Below, piece after piece: positions 20,295 through 32,124 of a stretch of 64,000 nt of DNA; the stretch's first letter is position 1, and every line of letters begins with the position of its first letter. A program made the translations under genes and the position numbers. The notes under the pieces were generated by a model. That model was not told the DNA's origin, searched no databases, and saw nothing but the letters and a program-made list of their open reading frames with translations. Source of the stretch: Argyresthia goedartella. Taxonomy: Eukaryota; Arthropoda; Insecta; Lepidoptera; Argyresthiidae. The DNA lies in contig OX463821.1 of NCBI GenBank assembly GCA_949825045.1, forward strand, positions 35,670,486 through 35,734,485, read 5' to 3'.

Positions 20295-20606
20295 TGTATG
20301 TCACCGTAAGATAGTAAAAACCATTAGTTGATAAACTAACGCGTTAGTTGATCAACTACCGACAGATAGTAAACCAGACGTAGAGGGTTTATAATTTACG
20401 TTTCTTTTGTTTTGACATGTCAACCTAACACGAAAACAATACCGGGGCTTCGCTGCGCTCGCCCCCTCTAGTCTTCACCTAAGCTACTGCTGTTTTTGCC
20501 CTGGTATATCGTTTTAACCGTTAGTTTATCAACTAACCCGTCATATAGTAAGCAGTACGCCACAGTTTACGATATGTCGATAGTTGACCAACTACAGTGA
20601 CATATA
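20295..20606. mobile_element. Palindromic MITE-P, copy 2
   Basis: GTCACCGTAAGATAGT starts it and ACAGTGACATATA ends it. Repeated GTTAGTTGATAAACTAACGC palindromes lie at both sides of the core with CATGTCAACCTAACACGAA and GGGGCTTCGCTGCGCTCGCC. No coding capacity. Confidence 0.75.
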
Positions 20607-20633
20607 CATATATATACCCCTATAAAGGTTGCG

Positions 20634-20905
20634 TCCGTAGCCTAGCGGTATTTGAACATCGGATGTGATCGTGCGGGTAGCAACATCTGACCCAGACGGG
20701 TACTGGATGGGTGTCCGTTCTATATGGCATTTGTTTCGGGCGCTTTCTTGTTTCGGATGACACGTAAAGCTGCTATCGCTCCTCGGTGCTAGTAGTCGTA
20801 AAGCTGAGCCAGAGGCCCTAACAGGGCAGCTTGATAACTTCTGCCAGTCGTGTTGGCCACTAGCCCGTCACGCCTCCCGTGCCCCTCGGCGGGGACATAA
20901 ATGAG
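20634..20905 (+). repeat. SINE-2, tRNA-derived head
   Basis: Starts GCGTCCGTAGCCTAGCGGTA, which is A-box like. Later parts include CATTTGTTTCGGGCGCTTTC and CCCTCGGCGGGGACATAAAT. An inverted copy lies at 24117-24433. Confidence 0.7.
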
Positions 20906-20962
20906 CTACATTGATAGGTATAAGTTTACCCCTACCTATCTACATGTGCAATAGAAATGTAG

Positions 20963-23280
20963 AACAGACTTCTTCAGCATTATTCAGACATAATTCAATA
21001 AAGTTTTTAAATTAAAGAAAGTCAGTGACTACAATGGTAAATCTAAATTTAATGACTGGGCAACGTTTGGAATTCGTAAAAGTAGAGTTATCTTATATGA
21101 CCTTTATGAACAAAAAACCTATAACTTTGATCGAAAATTTCATGACTACGTTAAAAAATATTCCAAAACTTTCAAGTTGGTTTGTAGAACTGCAAAAACT
21201 TTACACATTAATAGAAAAATTCAAAATTCAAATAATAGAATGAAAACAGTTTGGCAAATAATAAACCGCGAAACTGGCAAAGTTATACCAAGGGACAATG
21301 ATTTCTGCCTAAAGATATGTGATGATGTTGTTAAATCCAGCGCTGATGTTGCTCGAGCTTTTGAAACATTCTTCACCAATGTACCCTTACTCACAACAGA
21401 CCGTCTAAATTCATCTCCATATGAAGCAGAGACTTTATTAAAAAATAACACTAGCGCCAGTAATGTATATTTAAAATTTCATCATGTATATCCCCAGGAC
21501 ATTGTCAAAACGTTTAAATTACTTAACTTAAAAAATACGGAAGACCTGTGGGGTATATCAGTCAAAGTCATTGGTTCAGTAATTCTAGTTATAGCCCCAC
21601 ACTTAGCTTATATATTCAATAAATGTGTTGACGATGGGGCTTTCCCAGACCTCATGAAACACAGTAAACTGATACCTCTGTTCAAGTCGGGAGATAAGGG
21701 TGATCCTTCAAATTTCAGACCAATATCTGTTCTTCCAACACTAAGTAAAATATCTGAAAAGATTATACTCAATCAAATGCTCTCACACTTCAACCGTACA
21801 AAACAACTCCACGCCAAACAATATGGTTTCACTAGGGGTAAATCGACTACGGATGCAGGTATTACCCTTATATCTCATATTTATTCTGCATGGGAGGCCG
21901 CACAGGATGCTATCGGAGTTTTTTGCGACCTGTCGAAGGCGTTTGATTGTGTTGATCATAATACGCTATTAATTAAATTAAATAATTACGGAGTTAGAAA
22001 TAAAGCGTTGGATCTACTAAGATCATACCTAAGCAATAGAATTCAAAAGGCAGAAGTTAACGGCGTAAAATCTGATGGATCGGGTGTTAAAATGGGCGTT
22101 CCACAAGGTTCCATATTAGGCCCTTTCTTATTCCTGGTATATATTAATGATCTGCCTTTCATGGTGGAGAAATTAACTGACATAGTGTTGTTTGCTGATG
22201 ATATTTCACTGGTCTTCAAAATTGAAAGACAAAAAGGAGAATTTGATGATGTTAATGGTGTATTGTCTTTAACCTTGAATTGGTTCACAGTTAATAATTT
22301 ATTGTTAAACGCTGGTAAAACCAAGTGTATCAAATTCTCACTTCCAAATGTCAGGCAAGTTGAGACCAGTTTGATGTTAGACAACAGCACGTTAGAATTA
22401 GTAAGTGATACGAAGTTTCTTGAAATAACCATTGATAGCAAATTGCAGTGGGGACCCCACATAGATAAATTGCTGGTAAATTAAGTTCTGCGGCTTACGC
22501 TGTTAGGAACATCAGACAAAGCACGGATGTGGCTACATCTAGGCTAGTATATTTTAGTTACTTTCATAGTGTGATGTCCTATGGTATCTTGTTGTGGGGG
22601 AAAGCAGCGGATATTCAAACTATTTTTATTTTACAGAAAAGAGCTATTCGAGCAATTTATAATTTAAAACGAACAGACTCCTTAAGAGAGCTTTTTAAAT
22701 AAATTGACATACTAACAGTAGCTAGTCAATTTATTTTCGAAAATATAATGTATGTACGCAAGAACCTTACAACATTTTCCAAACTTAGCGATAGCTGTAA
22801 TGTTTACCTAAGAAATAATCACAGACTATGTGCGCCCCGTTTTAGACTCGCGAAGGTTAGCAATTCTTTCAAGGGTCAGTGCATTCTCTACTACAATAAG
22901 ATACCTCTGGAGATTTTGAAATTGCCATTTGAGCAATTTAAAAAGCATGTTAAAGCGACTTTGTCGAAAAAGGCTACAATGTTCAAGATTACATAAATGA
23001 CAGGACTGTATGGGGTTAATCTGGCTCAACACAGACCTTGCTGTTAATAATTTTGTAATTATTTATTCCAGCTTATTAAATAAAAATAAATCATAATTAT
23101 ATTAGTTAAGCACAACCTATTTTTAAAAGAGATCTAAAAATCAATCTGTGGGAGTTTCTACGCCCTTCTTCCCCCACAGTGGTCCAATGTAGAGAAGAGG
23201 CAAAAAATGACGTTTGCTAAGTATATGTAAATATCTACAGTAATAAAGTACTTTTGAGTTTGAGTTTGAGTTTGAAACAG
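20963..23280 (+). mobile_element. LINE-A copy (i), 5'-truncated
   Basis: Starts inside the link between endonuclease and RT and ends with a (TTTGAG)n tail at 23254-23275. AACAG at 20963-20967 and 23276-23280 may be the target duplication. It is the best RT copy of LINE-A in the window and matches the minus-strand copy at 32125-35463. Confidence 0.82.
21025..22995 (+). pseudogene. LINE-A reverse transcriptase with frame damage
   Basis: Motifs in order: PSNFRPISVLPTLSKISEKI, QYGFTRGKSTTDAGI, GVFCDLSKAFDCVDHNTLL, MGVPQGSILGPFLFLVYIND and the catalytic LFADDISLVFK. The open part runs 21177-22484 (435 codons) and is preceded by the linker in another frame from 21025. One G is missing near 22468 compared with the other copy, so the thumb and tail continue in a new frame. 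A TAA near 22699 (for GAA in the other copy) breaks it again. The tail keeps RNNHRLCAPRFRLAKVSNSF to 22995. Defective, but the polymerase core is whole. Confidence 0.82.
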
Positions 23281-23321
23281 CATCTACAATGCTAGTTGGT
23301 GTTTTGAGATGCGTTATTGAA

Positions 23322-23402
23322 CAACTGGTTGAACGTGAGCGCAACTGTGCTCTCTGCCGCCCACGTGGGAAAAGGTCATGAAGCTGTGTTGCTGTCGTTG
23401 GT
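23322..23402 (+). repeat. SINE-1 fragment
   Basis: TGAGCGCAACTGTGCTCTCT, then GTGGGAAAAGG, matches the middle and end of SINE-1. Confidence 0.4.
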
Positions 23403-23689
23403 AATATGTATTAAGCCGGTTGGAGCACAGAATACTATCATGACACTAACGGAAATGTCAAGGAAACAGCATAGGTTATTTATGAGATCAACCGAGAAAA
23501 TATACATAATGCCCAATACTGCCATCTTGGTAAAATAAAATGCCTCAATGTAGTTAAACTGCTGAGGCGGGCGCGTTTCAAATTACCCACCCACTTCTTT
23601 CTTGAAACAGCGCACTATTACCACTCGAGCTGAGAAACGAAATCTCACAATGAGTTTTCAATTCATGGAATGCTTTACTATTTTAGCTA

Positions 23690-23790
23690 CAACTTTAGCT
23701 AACGCCATTTTTCCGTTACAGGTTTTAAATTTTATTACCATGGCATAGGGTTCTAAATCGCGATCGTCCCAACTACCCTCGGTTATTGAG
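23690..23790. repeat. Dispersed repeat R2, copy 2
   Basis: CCGTTACAGGTTTTAAATTT and flanks match 19960-20070. Confidence 0.45.
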
Positions 23791-23866
23791 TAGTTAAGAG
23801 TGCGGTCATTCTTCATGCTGTTAAGAGGATTTGAGCTCTTGTGTACCTTGCCCTGGTAACACACAG

Positions 23867-24078
23867 TAAAGTTAAAACAGTCAACCGTTTGCCCTTGTAT
23901 TTCGTTTGCATTTCAAGTTTAAACCAGTTTACTATTTAACGGTTTTAACCGTTAGTTTATCAACTAACGCGTCATATAGTAAGCAGTACGCTACAGTTTA
24001 CTATTTGTCGAACCAACTAACGAGAAAAAACCGTTAGTTTATCAACTAACGGTTTTGACAATCTTACGGTCACATATA
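23867..24078. mobile_element. Palindromic MITE-P, copy 3 (one side only)
   Basis: Begins inside the core (TTTGCCCTTGTATTTCG) and keeps the right half with GGTTTTAACCGTTAGTTTAT, CGTCATATAGTAAGCAGTAC and the end TTTGACAATCTTACGGTCAC. Confidence 0.65.
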
Positions 24079-24116
24079 TAACCGGAACAAATAAAATCCA
24101 TAATATGTAGATCATT

Positions 24117-24433
24117 AATGTCCCCACCGAGGGCCACGGGCCTTTACTCGGATGCGAGCAAGATCGAGGCCTTCATGGAAGGCGGGTTGATGGAGGGGTC
24201 ACGGACAAGTGGTCAACGCGACTGTCAGAAGTTATTAGGCTGCCCTATTAGGGCACATATGACACAGCTTTACGCCTACTACCACCGAGTAGCGACAAAA
24301 GCCGGGACTCCGAAGCTCAGAAGCCCCTGAAACAAAAGCCCCATAGAAACGGGCACCCATCCAGTAACCGTCTCGTCCAGATGTTGGTAGCCGCACGATC
24401 GTTTCCGAGTGCGAATACCGCTAGGCCACAGAC
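24117..24433 (-). repeat. SINE-2, inverted copy
   Basis: Reverse complement of the SINE-2 at 20634-20905: the A-box side (ACCGCTAGGCCAC) is near 24418 and the CCCCACCGAGGG end near 24120. Confidence 0.7.
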
Positions 24434-24449
24434 GCTTCAAATCAAATCA

Positions 24450-25630
24450 AACAAAAGGAAATCGGGATAAAATATGGAATTGATTTTGATGTTTTTTTTA
24501 AAGATCACGATCTCCTATTTTAGATCAAAGCTAAACAATAATTTGGGTTTACAAAAATAAACCCAAGAAGCTTTACTCGTTGACAACACAACGAAGAATT
24601 TAAAAAACAAAATACATAAAGAATGGAAGCCGCGTTGAATAAAAATAAGTAACTGTGTATACTGGATCGGTGCCTTCCTGTTGGAGCCGGATTGACATTA
24701 ACTTTGCATGACGCTGCACCGAGCTCACAGGGAGACTTGTACAACAAAGCCTGAACTAACCAACGACGAATAAAGCCTCTAAATATTCCCAGCTAAGGTT
24801 CAAAGGCTGCTAAACTAATTTTAACGAGTCAGCCCGGTAATGAGAACACTTGTTGATACCACTCGGCGTCATACTGAGCTGGTAGCACAAATAGTACAAT
24901 CTGTACAAAAGGCTCGGCTTGTGCACCGTGCAACTGGCCTGGGGGAATCCCCAAATTTCGTGTAATCCTGCTTTGTAGAGCAATCGGGGTTTGTGAGTGC
25001 TGTTCGCACTCGTTTCTACTTTGCACTTCATACTTAGTATCCTTTGCCTTTGAACGAAACTGCTCATCTTGTCAGTTAGTTAACTTACAATTCTACGTTT
25101 GTATTACACAATGGATATTACCTTCAGTCGTGTACTGAGTCCATTCTCCCTTACCATCCTTTCTGTCGGTCAAACGAATCCCGGTAAACAAAACAAAACA
25201 CACAATTCTTTGACTGAAATCTTTTGATACAAAAAGTTACGTAGCTCGCAGCTATCAAACCCTTGTTCGCGGAGGATTTAGTTTTTTTTTTTATTTGGGT
25301 CATCAAGAAGTTGTTCTATAAAGTATTACTTGTAACTATAGTACTTATACTATAGTAGGTAAGAAACATATTGGTAATTGTGCAACCAGCAACGATAACC
25401 ACGTGCTACTATTTAGTATGGCAGTTTTACAGCTTCTCACGCTACACTTTGCTGACGCCAAGTACATAATAACCTTTACGTCGGGTTATTATCTAGAAAA
25501 GGCAGTGAAAAATTAAAATTAATTATGGATTAATTAAGATAGTTACAGTAAGATAGTATAGTACTTTTGTTACATAACCACAGGATGTACAAGACGCAGG
25601 TAGCAGATACTTGGTGCACATCAACATAAG
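24450..25630. other. Unassigned DNA
   Basis: No gene supported. AT-rich with scattered short open frames that are not protein-like. Confidence 0.3.
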
Positions 25631-25639
25631 CCTAAATCA

Positions 25640-26180
25640 TGTCACAAAATGTGACTATAAGTGTTATTCTTAGCACAACCGTAAGTAACACGACACTCTT
25701 CAACGTACATATCTCTGGCTCGTACAAACTACGCTGCTAACTCCATCAGCCACCGCCTGCCACGCACTTATAACAGATTGTTTTCTGAATTGGACATCTT
25801 CCACAACACGCCGGGCCTATTCAAAAAACTCATGACCAAAATACTAACGGACGCAACTGCTACTTATCAGTTAATTGAATAACTAAATAATATTCTCTCT
25901 ATTTCCTACACACACGCAAACACACATACACACACATAAACACATATACACACAAACACACAACGGACAACTGTTTATTATTTCTTTTGTTTTGTTTCAT
26001 TCATATTTGTAATAATATGAGATGCCTACATATGTTTTATTTTTAAGTTTATTGCGTACTCTATTGAATGTTAAGGTCGTATAATAAGAGTCCTTAATTG
26101 GCCTATGTCATATATTAATGCTAAGTAATTTAGATTGTATCGTGCTGTGGACTCAGTTCCCAAATAAACAAATAAACAAG
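25640..26180 (+). mobile_element. LINE-E 3' fragment
   Basis: A frame from about 25708 to TAA at 25879-25881 reads YISLARTNYAANSISHRLPR, TYNRLFSELDIFHNTPGLFK and KLMTKIL, the typical last segment of a Jockey/CR1-group ORF2. A 3' untranslated part follows and ends in an (AAATAAAC)n tail at about 26160-26180. The 5' part is absent. Confidence 0.65.
25911..25960. repeat. CA-rich microsatellite
   Basis: Runs of ACACAC broken by T and A, inside the LINE-E 3' part. Confidence 0.7.
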
Positions 26181-26189
26181 TAATTACCC

Positions 26190-28670
26190 CTTTAAATCAA
26201 TCGAAAGTAAGCTTATTGATTTTGTTCGCTAAATTTCGATTTAGGTCATGTGCCACGCGGCTGGTGTAAACACTGTCTCCTAGGCGAGGGTTTCTATCTA
26301 TTATAAAATCACCTCGCAACAGCGCTGTCGCAATTTATGTACAGAGCATCGCTAAGATATCAACATAGATCAAGCCACATTTATGCTATATGTATAGCCG
26401 AGGCACAGGTGGGTCCACGTTTAGCTAGGAATTCATATTCCATTATGCGTAGCAGGGGAATAGCCCATCGCCATAGCTCGATGAGGATTGTTTCACAATG
26501 ATTTCCAACACACTCGGTAAGGAAATGCTTTGTCGCCAGGCAATTTGTACTGTTTGTATCATCTCTCCCCGAGCTTCGATATACTGCCACCCGGTTCACC
26601 CGTACTGCGTGCCGTGCGCGGGCGTCGCTTGTTTCACGGATCCGGTCACGTGACACGCGACACCAGACAGGAGGCGGTGACGTGACCGGGGCGCAGATCG
26701 AAAACAGTCTGTTCGTGTGTAGAGTGGTGGCGAGCGCTGGCAACTAGTAACTGGTTACTGGAAATGTGCACGGTGCAATGCAGCGCTTCGTCGCTAAAAT
26801 GACAAAACAAATGGGCATAGAGTCACGCTTTTTCTCATAATGGATGGCAAAGGGACAGTTGCGCCCACGTTTAGGTGGTTATTCAAAATAATATAGGGAT
26901 AGGGGGCTAGCCCATCATTACCAAAAAAGGTGCCAAATTAAATTACTGTACTTGTTCTTGACCTGTTGGAGAATCTCCGAGAACGTAAATTCGGGTCCCA
27001 TATAATGTATAGTAAAGTGAAGCCACACACTCCACTCCACGAGATTACCAGACCGTAGTGTGCTGAAAGTGGCGGAAATAACGCTGGGTGGTTTTGAAAA
27101 CGGCGGAATTGCCTGTGATATTGCAATTTATGTAAATAGATTTATTAAAGGTACATACTCGTAGCAAGCGCTTCGCGGCGAGCCGATGACTAATGCCCAC
27201 GGACGCCAGAGAAGCAGGGGTGCCGGGAGAGGGGGGCAGGAAGGGGAGCGGGGGGTGGGGCACTGCAGCAGGAAAAATCCCTCTCTCTCACCGCCTCTCG
27301 CGTATTTTCCTCTGCGGAAATATTTCCCCCTAATTTCTGTTTGTATCTCCATCCCGAATAATGGGGCTGTTTGATATATGGCTCGTTACGTAAGTTAAAT
27401 GTACATTCGCTGGCCGGGAACGTCCTTGCCCGCTTAATGCGGTCGGTTTATGACATCCCCCCTCTTCACCCCCCCCCAACCCTCCCCTCCCCTGCCCTCC
27501 TCTGGCCGCACCGCTGTCGCCGGCTCATGAGCTCGCCGCAGCAGAAAGCCTCTCGTTCGCATGTTTACGTTATTATAGAGCCGAGGAAAAACAATCGTTT
27601 TATGGCGTGATCTCTCGCGCGGCTCTGGGCGGGCGGTTTACGACGTCGAGGGCGGGCGACGACTCGGGCTTTGCTAGTTTACGAGGCGGCCGAATGGGCA
27701 ATCATCTGCAGCATCCACAAATACAAATGCATACCTATGTACCTGGTACCTACCTAGGGGTGAAGAGCTGGCCCCCTGTCACGTAAAACGGAGTAATTGA
27801 TATGCTGGCTGAATCGCATCTGCCGCCCGTACGGTAAAAGTGGTGGCGATAGGTATGCAGGCATGTCATATGCGAGCGCATGTTTGTGAGCACATTCAAC
27901 ATTAATTAAATTTTAAAACACATGAAAACACACACAAAGTTTAAGTCACACCAATGAAACCTTACTTAAAGTGGTTCTGTGAGGACAGTAGACCTCGCGA
28001 GCCCTTCCACATACACACATACTTAAACATATTGTCACGACCGACGGACAAAAGGCTTTATTATAATGCGAAACAAGTTTATTTTGCGCAACAATTTAAC
28101 AAAGTAAGTCCAATTTAAAAATTGAATTTCAGATGCTTGAATTTTTATTTATTGATTTATTTAGATAGAAACGGTCATGTACATAATTTTTAAGTTGAAA
28201 TATATCATAGAACATATAGACCTTTGAGTATCCTAAACTAATTAAAAATAATACTTAATCCGAAATAAAATTTAGAAAGTACATTATATATGATTTGAAA
28301 CGAAATTGGTTGAATCCGTCGATACGAAAAATATGTACCACAGTAAAGAAAATATAAGCACGCATGTCCTTGTCGCCGCTGTCGATGCAAGTATTAAAAG
28401 GTTCAACCGATCCCAGCAAAATTTTCAATGTGCTTTTTGAAAATAAACAAAGATTAGTCAAAAAAATCAACGTGACTAAAATTATTGTTGTAAGCTAATA
28501 TAATTATGCAGACTTTTGAGCAAAATAGGAGTATAAGTTTTGATGATTACTCGCGTTTCCTTGGTTCTAGTAGGTCAAATCTAGTGTCGTCGGGTTTCTT
28601 CTCGAGAAGGCGGAGAGAACTGCGTAGTCGGAATAGGTATAATATTTCCGAAATAAAAACAAAAACTGAA
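26190..28670. other. Unassigned DNA with GC-rich patches
   Basis: No gene supported. GC-rich patches lie at 26570-26720, 27170-27310, 27420-27560 (C-runs) and 27600-27690 (GGGCGGGCGG). Such patches can mark promoters, but I see no adjoining gene. A SINE-1 fragment is at 27765-27855. Open frames such as 26381-26743 (minus) have no recognisable domain. Confidence 0.3.
27765..27855 (+). repeat. SINE-1 fragment
   Basis: GAGCTGGCCCCCTGTCACGT, AACGGAGTAATTGATA.GCTGG and TCTGCCGCCCGTACGGTAAA match the SINE-1 order with drift. Confidence 0.45.
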
Positions 28671-28679
28671 ATCCGTTAA

Positions 28680-28728
28680 AACGAATACGTTTGATACAGC
28701 AAACGTATTCGTTTGCTGTATCAAACGT
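28680..28728. repeat. Overlapping palindromes around AACGTATTCGTT
   Basis: 28680-28693 pairs with 28700-28713 (AACGAATACGTTTG and its inverse). CGTTTGATACAGCAAACG pairs with CGTTTGCTGTATCAAACG. Two alternative hairpins share the same bases. Confidence 0.7.
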
Positions 28729-28939
28729 TATCAAACGTTCCTCCCCCATCTCCCCGCAACACACCTCCGCACACCCCTTGAAGTTTATCTGATGAACAAC
28801 TTGAATTATATTATAAATATAACTATAAATAAAGAAATTAAAACACCTCCGAAATGTAAATGGAACCTTACGGCAAAAATTTGGTTTACTTGTTTTCAAT
28901 TTAGGTTGATAAGTTTTGAACTTCTGAACTGATTTTAAT

Positions 28940-29650
28940 AAAATATATCGACGAACCATCGCAGTAAAGTCATATATATAACAACTATAAAAAATGCACC
29001 CAAATCACTCCACGGTAGACCGCTATTCCGTATTAAGCCGAGAACTATCGAACTACTGGACCGATTTTAATAAAACATACCTAAGATATTTCACAGGGAA
29101 GTCTACTACCATCGTATACATAAAACCGCATTAAAATACTACCAACTGTTGGACTGCTAGGGTTCCAAGGACAGGACATTAAGGCTTCGAACTTATAACA
29201 CCTCACCTGCAGCCTCATGGCGTAATTCTCTGAAGTTCATAGCGTGTGTCTATGGTTCATCTCATGCTCATATAATTTCATCGATTGCGGGGTATCACCG
29301 AAGGCTTCTAGGCTTCATTCAATGAGCTTGGGTTTGGCCTCCATTATGATGCTACTTGCGTGATACCAATTTGACAGACGAAGCTGGTGCACGGTGTCAA
29401 ACGTAAAAGTCTATATGAGGTTCATAGCTCAGACGACTTACGCCATAAGGCTGCAGGTCCGTCCACCCGTTTGAGCGCCTATGCCAAAGACCCCTTTTTT
29501 TCGTCGTCTCTGACTTATACCGCATCACCAATATCCGTCCACCCATTTGAGCGCTAGGGTGTCACAGACAGACACACACACACACAGAGACAAACAGACA
29601 GACAGACAGACACTTCAAACTTATAACACCCCTCTTTGTCGTCGGGGGTG
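28940..29650. repeat. Old dispersed repeat with GACA/CA microsatellite
   Basis: Contains GAACTACTGGACCGATTTTA, CGTCCACCCGTTTGAGCGCC (twice, near 29460 and 29536), a CA/GACA run at 29571-29612 and an end with CTTATAACACCCCTCTTTGT. These blocks are typical of decayed interspersed repeats in moths and butterflies. No coding capacity. Confidence 0.45.
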
Positions 29651-29786
29651 AAAAATACCCCGACTGCATTTTCTTTTTAAAAAAAATACAAACGTATGAA
29701 TGCACCGTTACGTACATGGAGTATGAAAGTAGCTGCACCAATTACTTTGTATAGCCATTTTATGCTATAAGTCCGCCATTTATAAA

Positions 29787-30150
29787 AAAAAACAGTCAAG
29801 TGTGAGTCGAACTCACGCGCGAAGGGTTCCATACTACCGTACAATGGTAGGGATGGTGTGGAGTGAATAGTTTGGATTTTACACAGCTAAATGTTGTTTA
29901 CAAAGTTATTGTTGCGGCTACTTTCACACTCCATGTACGGAACCAGGTGTATTCATAAGTTTGTATGTGGTTAACAGATAAATAAAATAATTTTTTTCCT
30001 GTTTTTTAATATGTTTTGTTATATCGGCAACAGAGATACATAATCTGTGAAAATTTCAACTGTCTAACTATTAGGGTTCATGACGGACGGACGCAGACTT
30101 AGAAATAGGATCCCGTTTTACTCTTTGGGTCCGGAACCCTAAAAACTATC
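29787..30150 (+). repeat. Dispersed repeat R1, copy 2
   Basis: AAACAGTCAAGTGTGAGTCG at the start and GGGTCCGGAACCCTAAAAAC at the end, matching 12320-12596 with drift and an insertion in the middle. Confidence 0.55.
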
Positions 30151-30159
30151 TCGACAAAA

Positions 30160-31010
30160 AAAATATAAATATCGAACCTGCTCACAAAATTTCACGAGAA
30201 TCTGTTGAGAAATGGGACCTGTAGGCGAGAACAGACAGACAGACAAAAGGACAAATGCTTTTTTGGCCAATTTAAAAACTGAATGCTTCGCTCACTTCGC
30301 TCGCTTGGTCAATAATTTGAAAAAAGGCATCTAAATAGCTAAATAGTTTCTGAGAAGCCCTCAAGCGACAATCATCCTGACTGCTGCAGCGCCTCCTCAT
30401 GGTGGTCTACAACCGTAGGACATATCTTCAAACCTGCTCTGATATAATAGCTGACCAGTAGCTATCCAGGAAAATGGTGACGGACATACATACACTCAAA
30501 CAACATCTAAACCCAAACGCATAAACCTCCTCCGTTCCGTTCCGGCCGTCGTGGGTCAAAACAAAGATAAATGGGTCATTTTTTGGTTACATCGGATGGA
30601 GAGGCCGTTCAATTTGTTCGGCCCATGGTTATAATGATTCCAATAATCAATTCAGCGAATAGCACCGGTAAAGTGCATCGCAGTAATTGCGCAGCTATTA
30701 TCAAAAGTAACGTCCGAGCGAAAAGCAATTTGCTCGAATGCGTTTATGTTGAAAATGCGGACGGAAAATTGTTTCGTAAATAATTTTGAAATGCGCCGCT
30801 ATGTTAGCAATTATTATTTTTGGTTGCGCGACAAATGCGACGCGTGGACAAATGTAGCGACCGCGACACACCGCGGTCAGTGCACCCCGCCCCTGCCCTG
30901 CCGCACCCCTCTTGCGCCCCGCCCCTGTCAAATGCAGGGAGGCCTTATCGCCCCTGAAATATGTTGCTCTTGAGTTACACTAATAATCTGTTTCTATTCA
31001 TGTTTTTCTC
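30160..31010. other. Unassigned DNA
   Basis: No gene supported. A CpG- and C-rich patch lies at 30860-30950 without a clear gene beside it. Confidence 0.3.
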
Positions 31011-31011
31011 C

Positions 31012-31085
31012 ACAGCAGCCCAACGCAGAGAAGAGGCAAACAATTACGTGGCATATGTTGTACTTGAAATATCTACAGTTCTACA
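31012..31085 (+). repeat. Diverged LINE-A 3' fragment
   Basis: CCACAGCAGCCCAACGCAGA, then GAAGAGGCAAACAATTACGT and AAATATCTACAGT, parallels the LINE-A 3' untranslated region at 23175-23245. Confidence 0.5.
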
Positions 31086-31089
31086 GCAA

Positions 31090-31870
31090 TCAGGAATTTC
31101 GACAAGTAGAGGAGATTTGTTGAATTTCCTATCATATCACAACAAAATAGAGAGAGGCACAACCTGAAATTGGGATTTACCAACTAAATAGTTGGGTTTT
31201 AATAATTTAGAAAGAACTAAGAATACGAGTTAAAACGGGTTAGTATCATCTCATTAGAATGTAGCTGGTTTAAAGTATCTACTCATCTATAGAACTTGTA
31301 CTTAAATAGCAATAAAACGACTGAAAGTATGATCTCGGAATATAATACGAATGTGAGGGATCACAAACATATTTTTTTTGGTAATATTTAACCTAAAATG
31401 CCACATATGAAACGTTTTTTTGAATCTGCTTTGCTGACATTACCCAATGTTTGTATTTTGCTTGCAAAAATACGCAATGTGGTTCGCAAATACATTCATT
31501 AAATATTTAACATTGTTGTGATTCCTGAAACTGCGCGCAGAATACCAGGAAACCTACTTTCACGGCGGCTTCACGGAAATGCAGCAAAATGCTCACCGAT
31601 CTATTAATAATGGAATATTAATGGATAGCGCCCCAGCCCTATCCCTACTGCATAGACTACATGATGTAAATGTATGTGTGTGTGTAGGATGTGCAGATAA
31701 TTCCAAATTAGAGCACACTTTCATAATTCATTTATATGTGCGCACGAACTAATTTACGTGCCGCCTAATTGTACGCTTAGTGCGAGAGACGATACCGAAC
31801 ACCTGCGCCTAACTTGTCCCGAAGAAAGTGTCTGTTTCACAAAACTGGTATATATTTTAAATATGTATAC
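31090..31870. other. Unassigned DNA
   Basis: No gene or named repeat supported; a short TG run is near 31675. Confidence 0.3.
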
Positions 31871-32124
31871 GCTACCCTAAAAACACGTTTTCAGTTAGAA
31901 CGTGTTTTCACTGGTTAAAACTAGTTTTTACTAAGTGTCTTCGATAAAACTAGAATTTCCTAGTAATAACTTGAGTTAAGTGATATATATACACCTAGTT
32001 TTATAGTAAACTGTGCTATAGTTAAAACCCGTTATTAGTTAGTACGCGTTTTCACAAGTCAAAACTAGTTATACCTACCTCGACCAGCAGTCAATACTAC
32101 TTTTAACTAAGGAACTTAGTCAAA

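Noticed and set aside
26381..26743. 120-codon minus-strand open frame in a GC-rich stretch
   Set aside because: No domain, no splice logic and biased composition; GC-rich DNA gives such frames by chance.
27160..27690. GC-rich stretch as a promoter island
   Set aside because: No gene, TATA or initiator next to it that I can support; left as unassigned.
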